Assembly: GCF_000820845.2 (NCBI RefSeq)
Contig: NZ_CBXV010000004.1
Span: 372,001-436,000, forward strand
Length of the DNA stretch: 64,000 nucleotides
Origin: Pyrinomonas methylaliphatogenes
GTDB taxonomy: Bacteria; Acidobacteriota; Blastocatellia; Pyrinomonadales; Pyrinomonadaceae
Direction of reading: 5' to 3'
Shown: positions 31,932-40,048 of the stretch, in pieces
How positions within the stretch are numbered: position 1 is the first letter of the stretch
Layout of the letters: each line of letters starts with the position of its first letter
Position numbers and translations under genes: made by a program
The notes under the pieces: model-generated
The model's database searches: none
Seen by the model: the letters and a program-made list of their open reading frames with translations, nothing else
Told to the model about the DNA's origin: nothing

Positions 31932-34079
31932 ATGAGCACACGAATAGAACGAAGTCTCTTTCTGACGATAGTTGTCTTAACGCTGTTTTGTTCGTATCCG
32001 TTCGCTATGATGTCGCAAAACATCTCGTCTGACCCCGTTGCGGCGAAGCCGCCGGTGGCGAAGAAGATCCCGAAAGTCATTACCGCACACGGCGAAACGT
32101 GGACCGATGATTACTTCTGGATGCGCGACAAGAAGAACCCGGAAGTGATCGCCTACCTCGAAGCGGAGAACGCTTACGCCGATGCGGTGATGAACCACAC
32201 GAAGGCGCTGCAAGAAAAACTCTATCGTGAAATGCTTGCGCGCATCAAAGAGACGGACACCGATCCACCGTACCGCGAGGGAAACTACCTCTACTACACG
32301 CGCAGCGAGCAGGGCAAACAGTACAAGATCTACGCGCGGCGGCGCGGCTCGATGGATGCGCCTGAACAGGTCTTGTTAGATCTCAACGAAATGGCCAAGG
32401 GCCATCCGTTCATGGCTATCGGCATCTTCGATGTCAGCCGCGACGAAAACCTGCTGCTCTATTCGACCGACACCACGGGCTATCGCGAATACACGCTTTA
32501 CGTCAAAGATTTGCGCACCGGTCAAAACACGAAGATCGCTGAGCGCGTGAGCAGCGCTGCCTGGGCCAACGACAATCAAACGATCTTCTACGTCGTCGAT
32601 GATCCGGTCAGCAAGCGGCCCTACAGGTTCTATCGCCACGTGCTTGGAAAATCTGGCGACGAACTTCTTTACGAAGAGAAGGACGAGATGTTCGCCGCGC
32701 GCGTCGGTCGCACGCGCAGCCGCGGCTTCATCCTGCTGACGCTGGCGAGCCACACGACTTCGGAAGTGCGTTACGTGCCGGCTGATCGGCCCGCTGAAGT
32801 GTTGCGTGTCATCGAGCCACGCGCGCACGGGCACGAATACTACGTGGATCACCGCGGTGATACGTTCTACATTCGCACCAACGACGATGGTGCGCTCAAT
32901 TTTAAGCTGATGACAGCCCCCGTCACCGATCCGCAACGGAAGAACTGGCGCGAACTTGTGCCGCATCGGCGCGATGTGATGCTCGAAGACGTTGACCTGT
33001 TCGCCGACTTTATGGTCCTGTCAGAGCGCGAACAGGGCTTGCCGCGACTGCGCATCACTGACTTCAAAAGCGGTCAAACCCATTACCTGCAATTCCCCGA
33101 ACCGGTCTATACGGCTTCGCTTGGCGTCAACCGCGTGTTCGACACGCGCACGCTGCGTTACAACTATCAATCGTTCATCACGCCTGTGTCCGTTTACGAT
33201 TACGACGTTGACAAACGGCAGAGCCAATTGGTCAAGCAGCAGCCCGTGCTCGGCGGCTACGATCCGACGCAGTACCAGTCGGAACGCATCTATGCGACGG
33301 CCAAGGATGGGACGCGGATTCCGATTTCGCTCGTCTATCGCAAACCTTTGGTGCGCGATGGCCGCCGCCCGCTGCTGCTGCAAGGCTATGGTTCTTACGG
33401 CATTCCATTGAACGTTACGTTCAACTCGAACCGTTTGAGCTTGCTCGATCGCGGCGTCATCTTCGCCATCGCGCACATCCGCGGCGGCGGCGAACTCGGC
33501 AAAGCGTGGCACGATGCCGGACGGATGATGCAGAAGAAGAACACGTTCACCGATTTCATCGCTGCGGCGGAGCATCTGATCGCTGAGAAATACACCTCAA
33601 AGGATCGTCTGGTCGCGACGGGCGGGAGCGCCGGCGGCCTTTTGATGGGCGCGGTGGTCAACATGCGGCCCGATCTGTTCAAGGCGGTCGTCTCCTATGT
33701 TCCGTTCGTCGATGTCATCAATACGATGATGGATGCTTCGCTGCCGTTGACGGCAGGCGAGTGGGAGGAGTGGGGCGATCCCATCAGAAACGCGGAACAC
33801 TTCCGTTACATGAAATCCTATTCGCCTTACGACAACATAGAGGCGAAAGAGTATCCGGCGATGCTGGTCCGCACGGCGCTCAACGATAGCCAAGTGCTCT
33901 TCCACGAGCCGACGAAGTATGTGGCGAAGATGCGCGCGTTGAAGAAGGACAAGAACCCGTTGATCTTGAAGATCAACATGGGCGCCGGACACGGCGGGGC
34001 TTCGGGCCGCTACGATGCGTTGCGCGAGACGGCCTTCGATTATGCCTTCATCTTGTGGCAGCTTGGCATTCAGGATTAA
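31932..34079 (+). CDS. ptrB: Oligopeptidase B / prolyl oligopeptidase family (S9A) peptidase
   Basis: From the ATG at 31932 a 715-residue enzyme with N-terminal signal-like segment (LFLTIVVLTLFCSYPFAMMS). The beta-propeller starts DYFWMRDKKNPEVIAYLEAE. The catalytic domain carries GGSAGGLLMGAVVNMRPDLF (nucleophile Ser) and a C-terminal GAGHGGASGRYD (His). The AVVSYVPFVDVINTMMDASL-GEWEEWGDP segment is characteristic of oligopeptidase B. It cleaves oligopeptides after basic or Pro residues. An upstream in-frame extension to 31521 is not used in this call because its composition is implausible. Confidence 0.87.
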   Translation: MSTRIERSLFLTIVVLTLFCSYPFAMMSQNISSDPVAAKPPVAKKIPKVITAHGETWTDDYFWMRDKKNPEVIAYLEAENAYADAVMNHTKALQEKLYREMLARIKETDTDPPYREGNYLYYTRSEQGKQYKIYARRRGSMDAPEQVLLDLNEMAKGHPFMAIGIFDVSRDENLLLYSTDTTGYREYTLYVKDLRTGQNTKIAERVSSAAWANDNQTIFYVVDDPVSKRPYRFYRHVLGKSGDELLYEEKDEMFAARVGRTRSRGFILLTLASHTTSEVRYVPADRPAEVLRVIEPRAHGHEYYVDHRGDTFYIRTNDDGALNFKLMTAPVTDPQRKNWRELVPHRRDVMLEDVDLFADFMVLSEREQGLPRLRITDFKSGQTHYLQFPEPVYTASLGVNRVFDTRTLRYNYQSFITPVSVYDYDVDKRQSQLVKQQPVLGGYDPTQYQSERIYATAKDGTRIPISLVYRKPLVRDGRRPLLLQGYGSYGIPLNVTFNSNRLSLLDRGVIFAIAHIRGGGELGKAWHDAGRMMQKKNTFTDFIAAAEHLIAEKYTSKDRLVATGGSAGGLLMGAVVNMRPDLFKAVVSYVPFVDVINTMMDASLPLTAGEWEEWGDPIRNAEHFRYMKSYSPYDNIEAKEYPAMLVRTALNDSQVLFHEPTKYVAKMRALKKDKNPLILKINMGAGHGGASGRYDALRETAFDYAFILWQLGIQD

Positions 34080-34137
34080 TCCGAAAGATCATTCAGGATG
34101 GTGAAGGTGCGATAGTCTCTGCGCATTGTCCGAATCG

Positions 34138-36048
34138 TTACATATGCTCTCGCGCTGCGTCGTCCAAACCGAGCGCGCGTAGCAGTTTATCGAAGCGGGG
34201 ATCGAAGTGAAGCGCGTCGAAGGCCGGGTCCGTGCCAAGGAAAGGCACGCTCGGGTCGTGCGCCCGGTAGGCTTTCTCAAGCCATTCCAATGCCTTCTCC
34301 TTCTCTCCGAGGCGCAGGTGTTCCACTGCCAACGTATAGCCAGAGGTGTAACCGGTTGAGGATGATCGCGTCGCTCGCTCCTCTTCATCGATTCGTTTGC
34401 GCCAGAGCGCCTCCCACTTCAGAGCATGATGTCGGTTCGCCGATGGATTCGAAGCGGTGCCCGAATTTATCACCATCGCCGTCATAAACTCTTCGGCGGC
34501 TTCCGGCAGCATCCCTTTGTGTTCGTAAGCTCTGCCGAGTTCGAAGCGGGCGCGGACGAATTTCGGATCTATCTCTAGCACTTTCCGGCACGCTTCGATT
34601 GTTTGATCATAGCGGTGCCAGTAATAAAAGACCTCTCCAATATCGGTATTAATCGCAAGCGATGTCGGATCAAGCTCTTGTGCCGATTCCAATTCAGAGA
34701 GGGCCTCATCGAAGCGGCCCATCGCGGCTAAGTATTCACCGTACCAGTGGTGAGCTGCCGCGTAACCGGGTTTAAGATGGATGGCGCGTTGGAACTCCTG
34801 TTCGGCGCCGGCCCAGTCCCAATCGAACCGGAATTTGATGTAACCTAAAGAGGCGTGCGCTTCGGCCAGCTGATCATCTATTTCAAGGGCTTTGGTGATG
34901 GCGGTTTTAGCTTGCGCGAATGATTCGGCGGGCGGAGCTATCCCGTACAGGCTGAACAGATTGTAACAATCGGCTAGACCGACATAGGCAAGGGCGAAAT
35001 TGGGATCTACGGTCACCGCTTGTTGGAAATACTCGATCCCACGCTTGATCCCTTCCGTCGTCCTTCGGCTCCAAAAATAGCGCCCCTTCGCGTAGGCCTG
35101 GAGCGCCTCGATCTTCTCCGTCGCATGTCGTGTCAGCCTCACTGCGGCTCGATTCCCGATGTTAATCCTCAAGGATTTGAGGACGTGTGCCGAGATCCGG
35201 TCTTCCACAGAAAACAGATCAGTGAACCGTTCATCGTAACTGTCCGTCCATAGTGTGCGGCCATCCGCCACTCTGACGAGGCGAATGGTCGCGCGAAGCC
35301 TATCGCCGTCCCTTTGGAGCGTCCCTTCCAATATCGCATCGACGCCAAGTTCGCGCCCGATCTTGATCCCATCGAGTCCCTTCGCCGTGTATCCGCTCAC
35401 GGCGCTTGTCGGGCGCACGGCGATCTGATCTATGGCCCCTAGCCGCGTGATCAACATATCGGCGAGGCCGAGGCTAAGGTACTGATCGTTCTCACTGTTC
35501 CCGATGGTCTTAAAGGGCAGGATCGCAATGGCGCGTATGGGCTGATCCGCGCGTGGATCGAGGGGGCGAGCCGAGCGAGTGTACAAAGCGATGAGAAGCG
35601 CGCTTGATAGGAGCGCGCAAATCGACAAAAACAGTCGCAAATTCTTTGGTCGCGTAAATGCGGACGGCGAACTTCGGTCGACGTGTTGCGGCGAAAGCAT
35701 CCCTGCTTCGTTGCTTTCACCAGGCTCGATTAATTTTACTTCATGGACGAAACGGTAGCCCCTTTTGGAGACCGTCTCTATGTAACGCCGCCCGTTTGCG
35801 TCGACGCCCAAAATCTTCCTCAGCGCCGAAACGTGTACGGTTAAGTTGCTCTCTTCGACGAACGTATCCGGCCAGACGGTTCTTAACAGTGTGTCCTTAT
35901 CGACTACGTGACCATGCTTTTCAACGAGCACAAGCAGGAGATCGAAAGCCTTGGGATAAAGGGGAACGATTTGACCGTTTCGCCAAAGGATTCGTTCCTT
36001 GGGATCGAGGCGGAAGGAGCCGAACTCGTAGATCAGATCGGGCTTCAT
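34138..36048 (-). CDS. CadC-type winged-helix regulator with TolB-like and TPR domains
   Basis: A 636-residue protein: residues 1-110 an OmpR/PhoB-type winged helix (LLVLVEKHGHVVDKDTLLRT, ESNLTVHVSALRKILG, YIETVSKRGYRFVHEV), then one transmembrane helix (LFLSICALLSSALLIALYTR). A periplasmic TolB-like N-terminal domain follows (AIAILPFKTIGNSENDQYLS to GRELGVDAILEGTL), then about six TPR repeats. This architecture is abundant in Acidobacteria. It is divergent from the downstream SnoaL-like remnant and convergent to ptrB. The signal sensed is unknown. Confidence 0.88.
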   Translation of the reverse strand: MKPDLIYEFGSFRLDPKERILWRNGQIVPLYPKAFDLLLVLVEKHGHVVDKDTLLRTVWPDTFVEESNLTVHVSALRKILGVDANGRRYIETVSKRGYRFVHEVKLIEPGESNEAGMLSPQHVDRSSPSAFTRPKNLRLFLSICALLSSALLIALYTRSARPLDPRADQPIRAIAILPFKTIGNSENDQYLSLGLADMLITRLGAIDQIAVRPTSAVSGYTAKGLDGIKIGRELGVDAILEGTLQRDGDRLRATIRLVRVADGRTLWTDSYDERFTDLFSVEDRISAHVLKSLRINIGNRAAVRLTRHATEKIEALQAYAKGRYFWSRRTTEGIKRGIEYFQQAVTVDPNFALAYVGLADCYNLFSLYGIAPPAESFAQAKTAITKALEIDDQLAEAHASLGYIKFRFDWDWAGAEQEFQRAIHLKPGYAAAHHWYGEYLAAMGRFDEALSELESAQELDPTSLAINTDIGEVFYYWHRYDQTIEACRKVLEIDPKFVRARFELGRAYEHKGMLPEAAEEFMTAMVINSGTASNPSANRHHALKWEALWRKRIDEEERATRSSSTGYTSGYTLAVEHLRLGEKEKALEWLEKAYRAHDPSVPFLGTDPAFDALHFDPRFDKLLRALGLDDAAREHM

Positions 36049-36124
36049 CTTTCCGTGCCTGTTCCCTTTGCCTTAGGAACTTTTTAGGAAAATTTTAAGC
36101 CTTTTTTCGAGACTCCTTGAGCCG

Positions 36125-36601
36125 ATGGGCGAAATTATAGCCCTCGATCTGACGGTTCACAACTTCGTTGATTGGATCGTGGCTTCCCCTACCTGGGCTA
36201 TCTTCTCTGCGACTTTGCAGGGTAGACGATCGAGATTGATTCGCGTTCTTTGCGGGCTGATAGAAGTGGAACGGCGCGGACTACCGCGTAGACGATCGAG
36301 ATTGATTCGCGTTCTTTGCCTCACCGTATGCAAGGACTGGGAGACTTTTCTCGGCATGTTCGATGGGCCGATTACTTTTGAGATCAGCGACCTGAAGGTC
36401 ACGACGGGCGAGGACGTGGCCTTTAGTCACAGCATCCAGCACTTCGCTGGAAAGTTGAAGAACGGTAGTCCGCTCGACGTTACGGTGCGCGTGACGGACG
36501 GTTATCGCAGGGTCGGAGGCAAGTGGCTAATCGCGCACGAGCACGTTTCCGTGCCAGTTGATCTTGAGACTGGAAAGGGCGACTTATCGTCGAAGCCGTA
36601 G
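36125..36601 (+). pseudogene. SnoaL-like (NTF2-fold) protein with replaced N-terminus
   Basis: From about 36330 on, the product is a recognisable SnoaL-like domain: KDWETFLGMFDGPITFEISD, HSIQHFAGKLKNGSPLDVTV and KWLIAHEHVSVPVDLETGK. The N-terminal third of such proteins (usual length about 140) is missing. Instead the frame holds unrelated sequence with the repeated phrase RRSRLIRVLC, encoded by repeat locus 7. No ribosome-binding site precedes the ATG. Probably a truncated relic of a nutritionally unessential enzyme; the frame happens to be open because the repeat period is 66 bp. Confidence 0.65.
36222..36319. repeat. Repeat-spacer-repeat locus 7
   Basis: A 32-bp unit is identical at 36222-36253 and 36288-36319, with a 34-bp spacer (36254-36287). 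Outside the unit the flanks differ at once. It lies just 5' of the intact SnoaL-like segment. Confidence 0.9.
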
Positions 36602-36892
36602 TTGTCGCCGCGTCGGTCAACTTAGGTTAGCCAAGCTGCCTTTTAACTGCGGAAGCGCGCCTGATCAGTCAATAGCTGGTGAGGTCACAGAAGATCTGTG
36701 CGCTATGTCTCCCATGGTGAGTTGCGCTTTCTCAATGTCAATGGAGAGCGAGATGCCAATCTATTCTGTGATTGAACCTGACGAGCAGGGATTCCACTGG
36801 GCGATTTCTGAAAAAGGGATTTCGGTATGCGGTTACAACGGGAGCCGCTTGACTGGAAAGACCAGAGAGGAAAGAGAGGAAAGGAGGATCAC
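36602..36892. other. Intergenic stretch with palindrome and short open frame
   Basis: A CACAGA-AGA-TCTGTG palindrome lies at 36686-36700. A short open frame beginning near 36738 reads MESEMPIYSVIEPDEQGFHW before running into the cytochrome start region; no family recognised. Confidence 0.3.
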
Positions 36893-37531
36893 ATGAGACT
36901 GAAAATCTGCTCGATCGTTAGCCTTCTCTTCGCTTTGGCCGTCGTGTACGTCATCGGTGCCAAGGTGGAGGCGAACAAGAATGGGTCGTCCTCGGCGCGT
37001 TACCAGGGGCAGCACGTATCCGACTTCGACGATCGTGACGATCGGTTTGATGACTTTGAGAGCCGGGTGCGGAAAGGATTTGCCATCGCTCCGGTGCCGC
37101 TCAATCTCAAGGGGAAGAACCGCGATCTGGTCGGACTTGGTAGCTATCTGGTCAACGCCGTCGCCGGTTGCAACGATTGCCATACCTGCCCGTCTTATGA
37201 TCCGAACGATAACCCTTACAGGGGGCAGCCAGGGAAGGTCAATGCGCAGAACTATCTGGCCGGAGGCGTTCCGTTCGGACCCTTTGTCTCGCGCAATATC
37301 ACGCCTGATGCGAGCGGCAAGCCTGCGGGCATGACCTTTGAAGAATTTCTCCACGTGATGCGCACCGGCGAAGACATCGAACATGAGCATCCGCAGTTCG
37401 GCCCATTGTTGCAGGTGATGCCGTGGCCCGTCTATCGGCACATGAACGAACGCGACATTCGGGCCATCTACGAATATTTGCGTGCGATCCCGCATGCGGA
37501 GCCGGGAGTTTGCTCCGGCGCCGGTCAGTGA
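36893..37531 (+). CDS. Secreted monohaem cytochrome c-like protein
   Basis: The 212-residue protein starts at an ATG preceded by AAGGAGGATCAC. It has an N-terminal hydrophobic segment (ICSIVSLLFALAVVYVIG), a haem-binding CNDCH in VAGCNDCHTCPSYDPN and a candidate Met ligand in LQVMPWPVYRHM. The final helix (ERDIRAIYEYLRAI) is typical of class I cytochrome c C-termini. It would be periplasmic and carry electrons from an unidentified dehydrogenase. A second, broken cytochrome c gene follows, so the pair probably once served one oxidation pathway. Confidence 0.8.
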   Translation: MRLKICSIVSLLFALAVVYVIGAKVEANKNGSSSARYQGQHVSDFDDRDDRFDDFESRVRKGFAIAPVPLNLKGKNRDLVGLGSYLVNAVAGCNDCHTCPSYDPNDNPYRGQPGKVNAQNYLAGGVPFGPFVSRNITPDASGKPAGMTFEEFLHVMRTGEDIEHEHPQFGPLLQVMPWPVYRHMNERDIRAIYEYLRAIPHAEPGVCSGAGQ

Positions 37532-37598
37532 GAGTTGTGACCGATTGGGATGCCTCGCATTTCGCTGCGGCGAACATTATTGATGGAGGTCTCGGTTG

Positions 37599-38028
37599 AT
37601 GAGAGGGAGATTGGAACTGATAGCGATCGGTGGAATTGCGTTTCTAGGCTGTACCGTCTCTTGCTCCGACATGTCTTCACCACAAGCGCAAATAGAGCGC
37701 TGTCGTTACTTGGTTGAGCGCGTCGCCATGTGCGGCGATTGTCATACGACGATGACGGCGAGCCTGACCGAGCGCATTGGTTGCAAGGCAGCCAACTCGA
37801 TTTCGTCCCACGCCATCCGATCCCGAATTGGGCCGATGCTGCGCCCGCCATAGCTGGTTTGCCAAGTTACACGGTAGAGCAAGCGGCGACGATTCTGGAG
37901 ACGGGGATCACCCCGGAGGGCATCATCTCCGCTCGCCGATGCAGCAGTTTCGCATGAGTCACGAGGACGCGATGGCCATCGCTGCCTATCTGAAGTCGCT
38001 TGGACAGCAGGACCAGCAGAGGCGATGA
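37599..38028 (+). pseudogene. Frameshifted cytochrome c gene
   Basis: Three frames must be joined. Frame 1 encodes a lipoprotein-like start and haem motif, RVAMCGDCHTTM. Frame 2 continues DDDGEPDRAHWLQGSQLDFV and PSYTVEQAATILETGITPEG. Frame 3 ends SPMQQFRMSHEDAMAIAAYL. Two frameshifts (near 37750 and 37925) separate them. Joined, it is a typical small cytochrome c with CxxCH and MxxF-type Met ligand. Broken unless these are sequencing errors. Confidence 0.75.
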
Positions 38029-38047
38029 TGAGGCTGAACGATTAACG

Positions 38048-38155
38048 GCAGCTTACGGCCCTAATTGGGAACGGCTTCGCGAGCTGAAGTCGCGTTGGGA
38101 TCCGGACATCTTCTTCCGCATGAATCAAAACATCGAGCCCCAAAAGGCCGTGTAA
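38048..38155 (+). pseudogene. C-terminal remnant of an FAD-linked oxidase (BBE domain)
   Basis: The 35-codon frame reads AAYGPNWERLRELKSRWDPD, then IFFRMNQNIEP before a stop. This matches the C-terminal signature of berberine-bridge-enzyme-like oxidases (YGxNxxRLxxLKxxYDPxNxFRxNQNI). No start or flavin domain remains. It lies between the broken cytochrome c and the kinase. Confidence 0.7.
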
Positions 38156-38195
38156 GAGTTGAGGGCAGCGCGGACCACGCAATCAGAGCAAAGCC

Positions 38196-39176
38196 ATGAG
38201 CGGAACGGTGATCGGAAATTATCGGATCATTTGCAAGCTCGGCGAAGGCGGCATGGGGCAGGTCTTTCGCGCCATTGATGTGACGCTCCAGCGCGAAGTC
38301 GCCATCAAGATCCTGCATCCGTATTTGACGCAAGATGAGGCCATGCTTCAACGCTTTCGCGCCGAAGCGATCACCTTAGCGAAGCTCAACCATCCGAACA
38401 TCGCCCTGCTTTACAGCTTCATCGAACACGGCGATGAGTGTTTCATGGTGATGGAATACGTTCCGGGCGAAACTTTGGAGAGCCTTTTGAGGCGCTGCGG
38501 AGCGCTGCCTTTACGCCAGGCTTTGGAGTTGTTCTGCCAAGTGCTCAGAGGTTTCGAGCATGCCCACGCCAAGAGCGTCATCCATCGCGACATCAAACCG
38601 AGCAATGTGATGCTGCGCGAAGACGGTCAAGTGAAGATCACCGACTTTGGGATCGCGCGTGTGCTCGGCGCGACTAAATTGACGCGAACCGGAAGGCTCA
38701 TCGGTACTCCTGAATATATGTCGCCTGAGCAGATTCAGGGGCGCGAACAAGACGCGCGTTCAGACATCTACTCATTGGGGATACTGCTTTATGAAATGGT
38801 GACCGGACGTGTGCCGTTCAGCGGGGCGAGCGATTTCGAGATCATGCGCGCGCAGTTGGACTCATCGTCGCCTAGCGCGCGCGACTTGATCGCCGGGTTG
38901 CCGTCAGAGGTTGAAACGAGCATACGGAAGGCGCTGGAAAAGGATCCCGAAGCCCGATTTCAAAGCGTCGAGCAATTTCGCCAAACGCTCGAGCCAGTCA
39001 TCGAACGGCTGCCTGCAACCGGGCAGCGAATACTTCCGCAAACGCCAACCGTGCCGGAGACAAGAATCGTCAACTCGCCGGATGGAGTGATCCTCAAAGA
39101 GACGCGCCTCGCCGATCGAACCGGCGCTGAAGCGGCGAGCTTGCCCTTCGCGACGACGAACGCCCGACAAGATTGA
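38196..39176 (+). CDS. Serine/threonine protein kinase (Hanks type), frameshifted at the 3' end
   Basis: A 326-residue kinase: GEGGMGQVFRAIDVTLQREV (P-loop and VAIK lysine), HRDIKPSNVML, DFGIARVLG and GTPEYMSPEQIQGREQDARS. The kinase domain fills residues 5-265. The gene stops at ATTNARQD, but the neighbouring frame continues in full with a trypsin-like protease domain. Kinase-protease single polypeptides of this type exist in related bacteria, so the split is likely a frameshift. Note that no transmembrane segment is in the kinase portion. Confidence 0.88.
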   Translation: MSGTVIGNYRIICKLGEGGMGQVFRAIDVTLQREVAIKILHPYLTQDEAMLQRFRAEAITLAKLNHPNIALLYSFIEHGDECFMVMEYVPGETLESLLRRCGALPLRQALELFCQVLRGFEHAHAKSVIHRDIKPSNVMLREDGQVKITDFGIARVLGATKLTRTGRLIGTPEYMSPEQIQGREQDARSDIYSLGILLYEMVTGRVPFSGASDFEIMRAQLDSSSPSARDLIAGLPSEVETSIRKALEKDPEARFQSVEQFRQTLEPVIERLPATGQRILPQTPTVPETRIVNSPDGVILKETRLADRTGAEAASLPFATTNARQD

Positions 39177-40008
39177 ACCTTACCTCACCTACGACCACAA
39201 CCCTTACAATATTCCGATCAACGGGAGGCACACCGGCTCTGGTTTTGTCGTTTCGAGCGATGGTTTCATCTTAACCAATCGCCATGTGGGAGCGGCGTGG
39301 CGGACGCGATTCGAGTTCCCCAGGGATAACCCTCTTTACCAGTTCGGCGTCGTCTTCTCCGCGGATAAGAGACGTCCGATCTATGTCGGGCGGATGCAGC
39401 CGCCGTTCGATTGGGTGCCTGCCGAGACTCAGCAAGAAGGCATTAGCGGCACCTTTGAGGGACAGAATGATATTTTGGATGTCGCCTTCCCTAATAGCGA
39501 GCAGCGTATCCCGGCCAAACTGGTGCGCGTCTCCGACCGGCATGATGTCGCCATGCTGAAGATCGATGTGCCGGAGGCGGTGCCGAAAGTGGAACTCAAT
39601 GATAACTACGACACGATCAAGCCGGGGGATACGGCGATCGTCATGGGATATCCGTCGGTCTCGCCTCCTGTGGTCGGCATCATCAAGTCGGAGGACGCTT
39701 TCAATCGACAACCGAAAGTAAAATTGATCCCCGATCCGACCATCGCCGTCGGCAACATCGGGCGCATTTTGCGCAGCAAGGATCAGCCCAGCGATAAGGA
39801 TTTGATCTATAGTTTGATAGGCGATGCCTATCAGCTTCAGATCAATACCACAGGCGCTGGCAACTCAGGAGGGCCAGTGTTCGATGACCGCGGTCGCGTC
39901 ATCGGCATCTTTTATGCCGGGTCGGCGGCTGGAGGAGCATCCGTCACCTTTGCTGTTCCGATTCGGTATGGGAAGCAGTTGATGTCGGTCGGCGCAGCGT
40001 CAAATTGA
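39166..40008 (+). CDS. Trypsin-like (S1C) protease domain, out of frame with upstream kinase
   Basis: An open frame without its own good start (a GTG at 39286 exists) encodes a trypsin-like protease. The triad is visible: His in SDGFILTNRHVGAAW, Asp in DRHDVAMLKIDV, Ser in GAGNSGGPVFDDRGRVIGIF. The His region lies upstream of GTG 39286, so starting there would remove the catalytic His. The domain continues the kinase by a single frame change near 39160-39175 (kinase ends with TGA at 39174). Either a frameshifted pseudogene, an assembly error or ribosomal frameshifting; no obvious slippery site was seen. Confidence 0.7.
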   Translation, partial: DKIEPYLTYDHNPYNIPINGRHTGSGFVVSSDGFILTNRHVGAAWRTRFEFPRDNPLYQFGVVFSADKRRPIYVGRMQPPFDWVPAETQQEGISGTFEGQNDILDVAFPNSEQRIPAKLVRVSDRHDVAMLKIDVPEAVPKVELNDNYDTIKPGDTAIVMGYPSVSPPVVGIIKSEDAFNRQPKVKLIPDPTIAVGNIGRILRSKDQPSDKDLIYSLIGDAYQLQINTTGAGNSGGPVFDDRGRVIGIFYAGSAAGGASVTFAVPIRYGKQLMSVGAASN

Positions 40009-40048
40009 GCGGTCGGCGCGTTGGAGGCGAAAAGCGCGAAGCCTTGAT

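Noticed and set aside
34089-34388. Open frame downstream of oligopeptidase B
   Set aside because: Antisense/alternate frame of the TPR regulator; no independent support.
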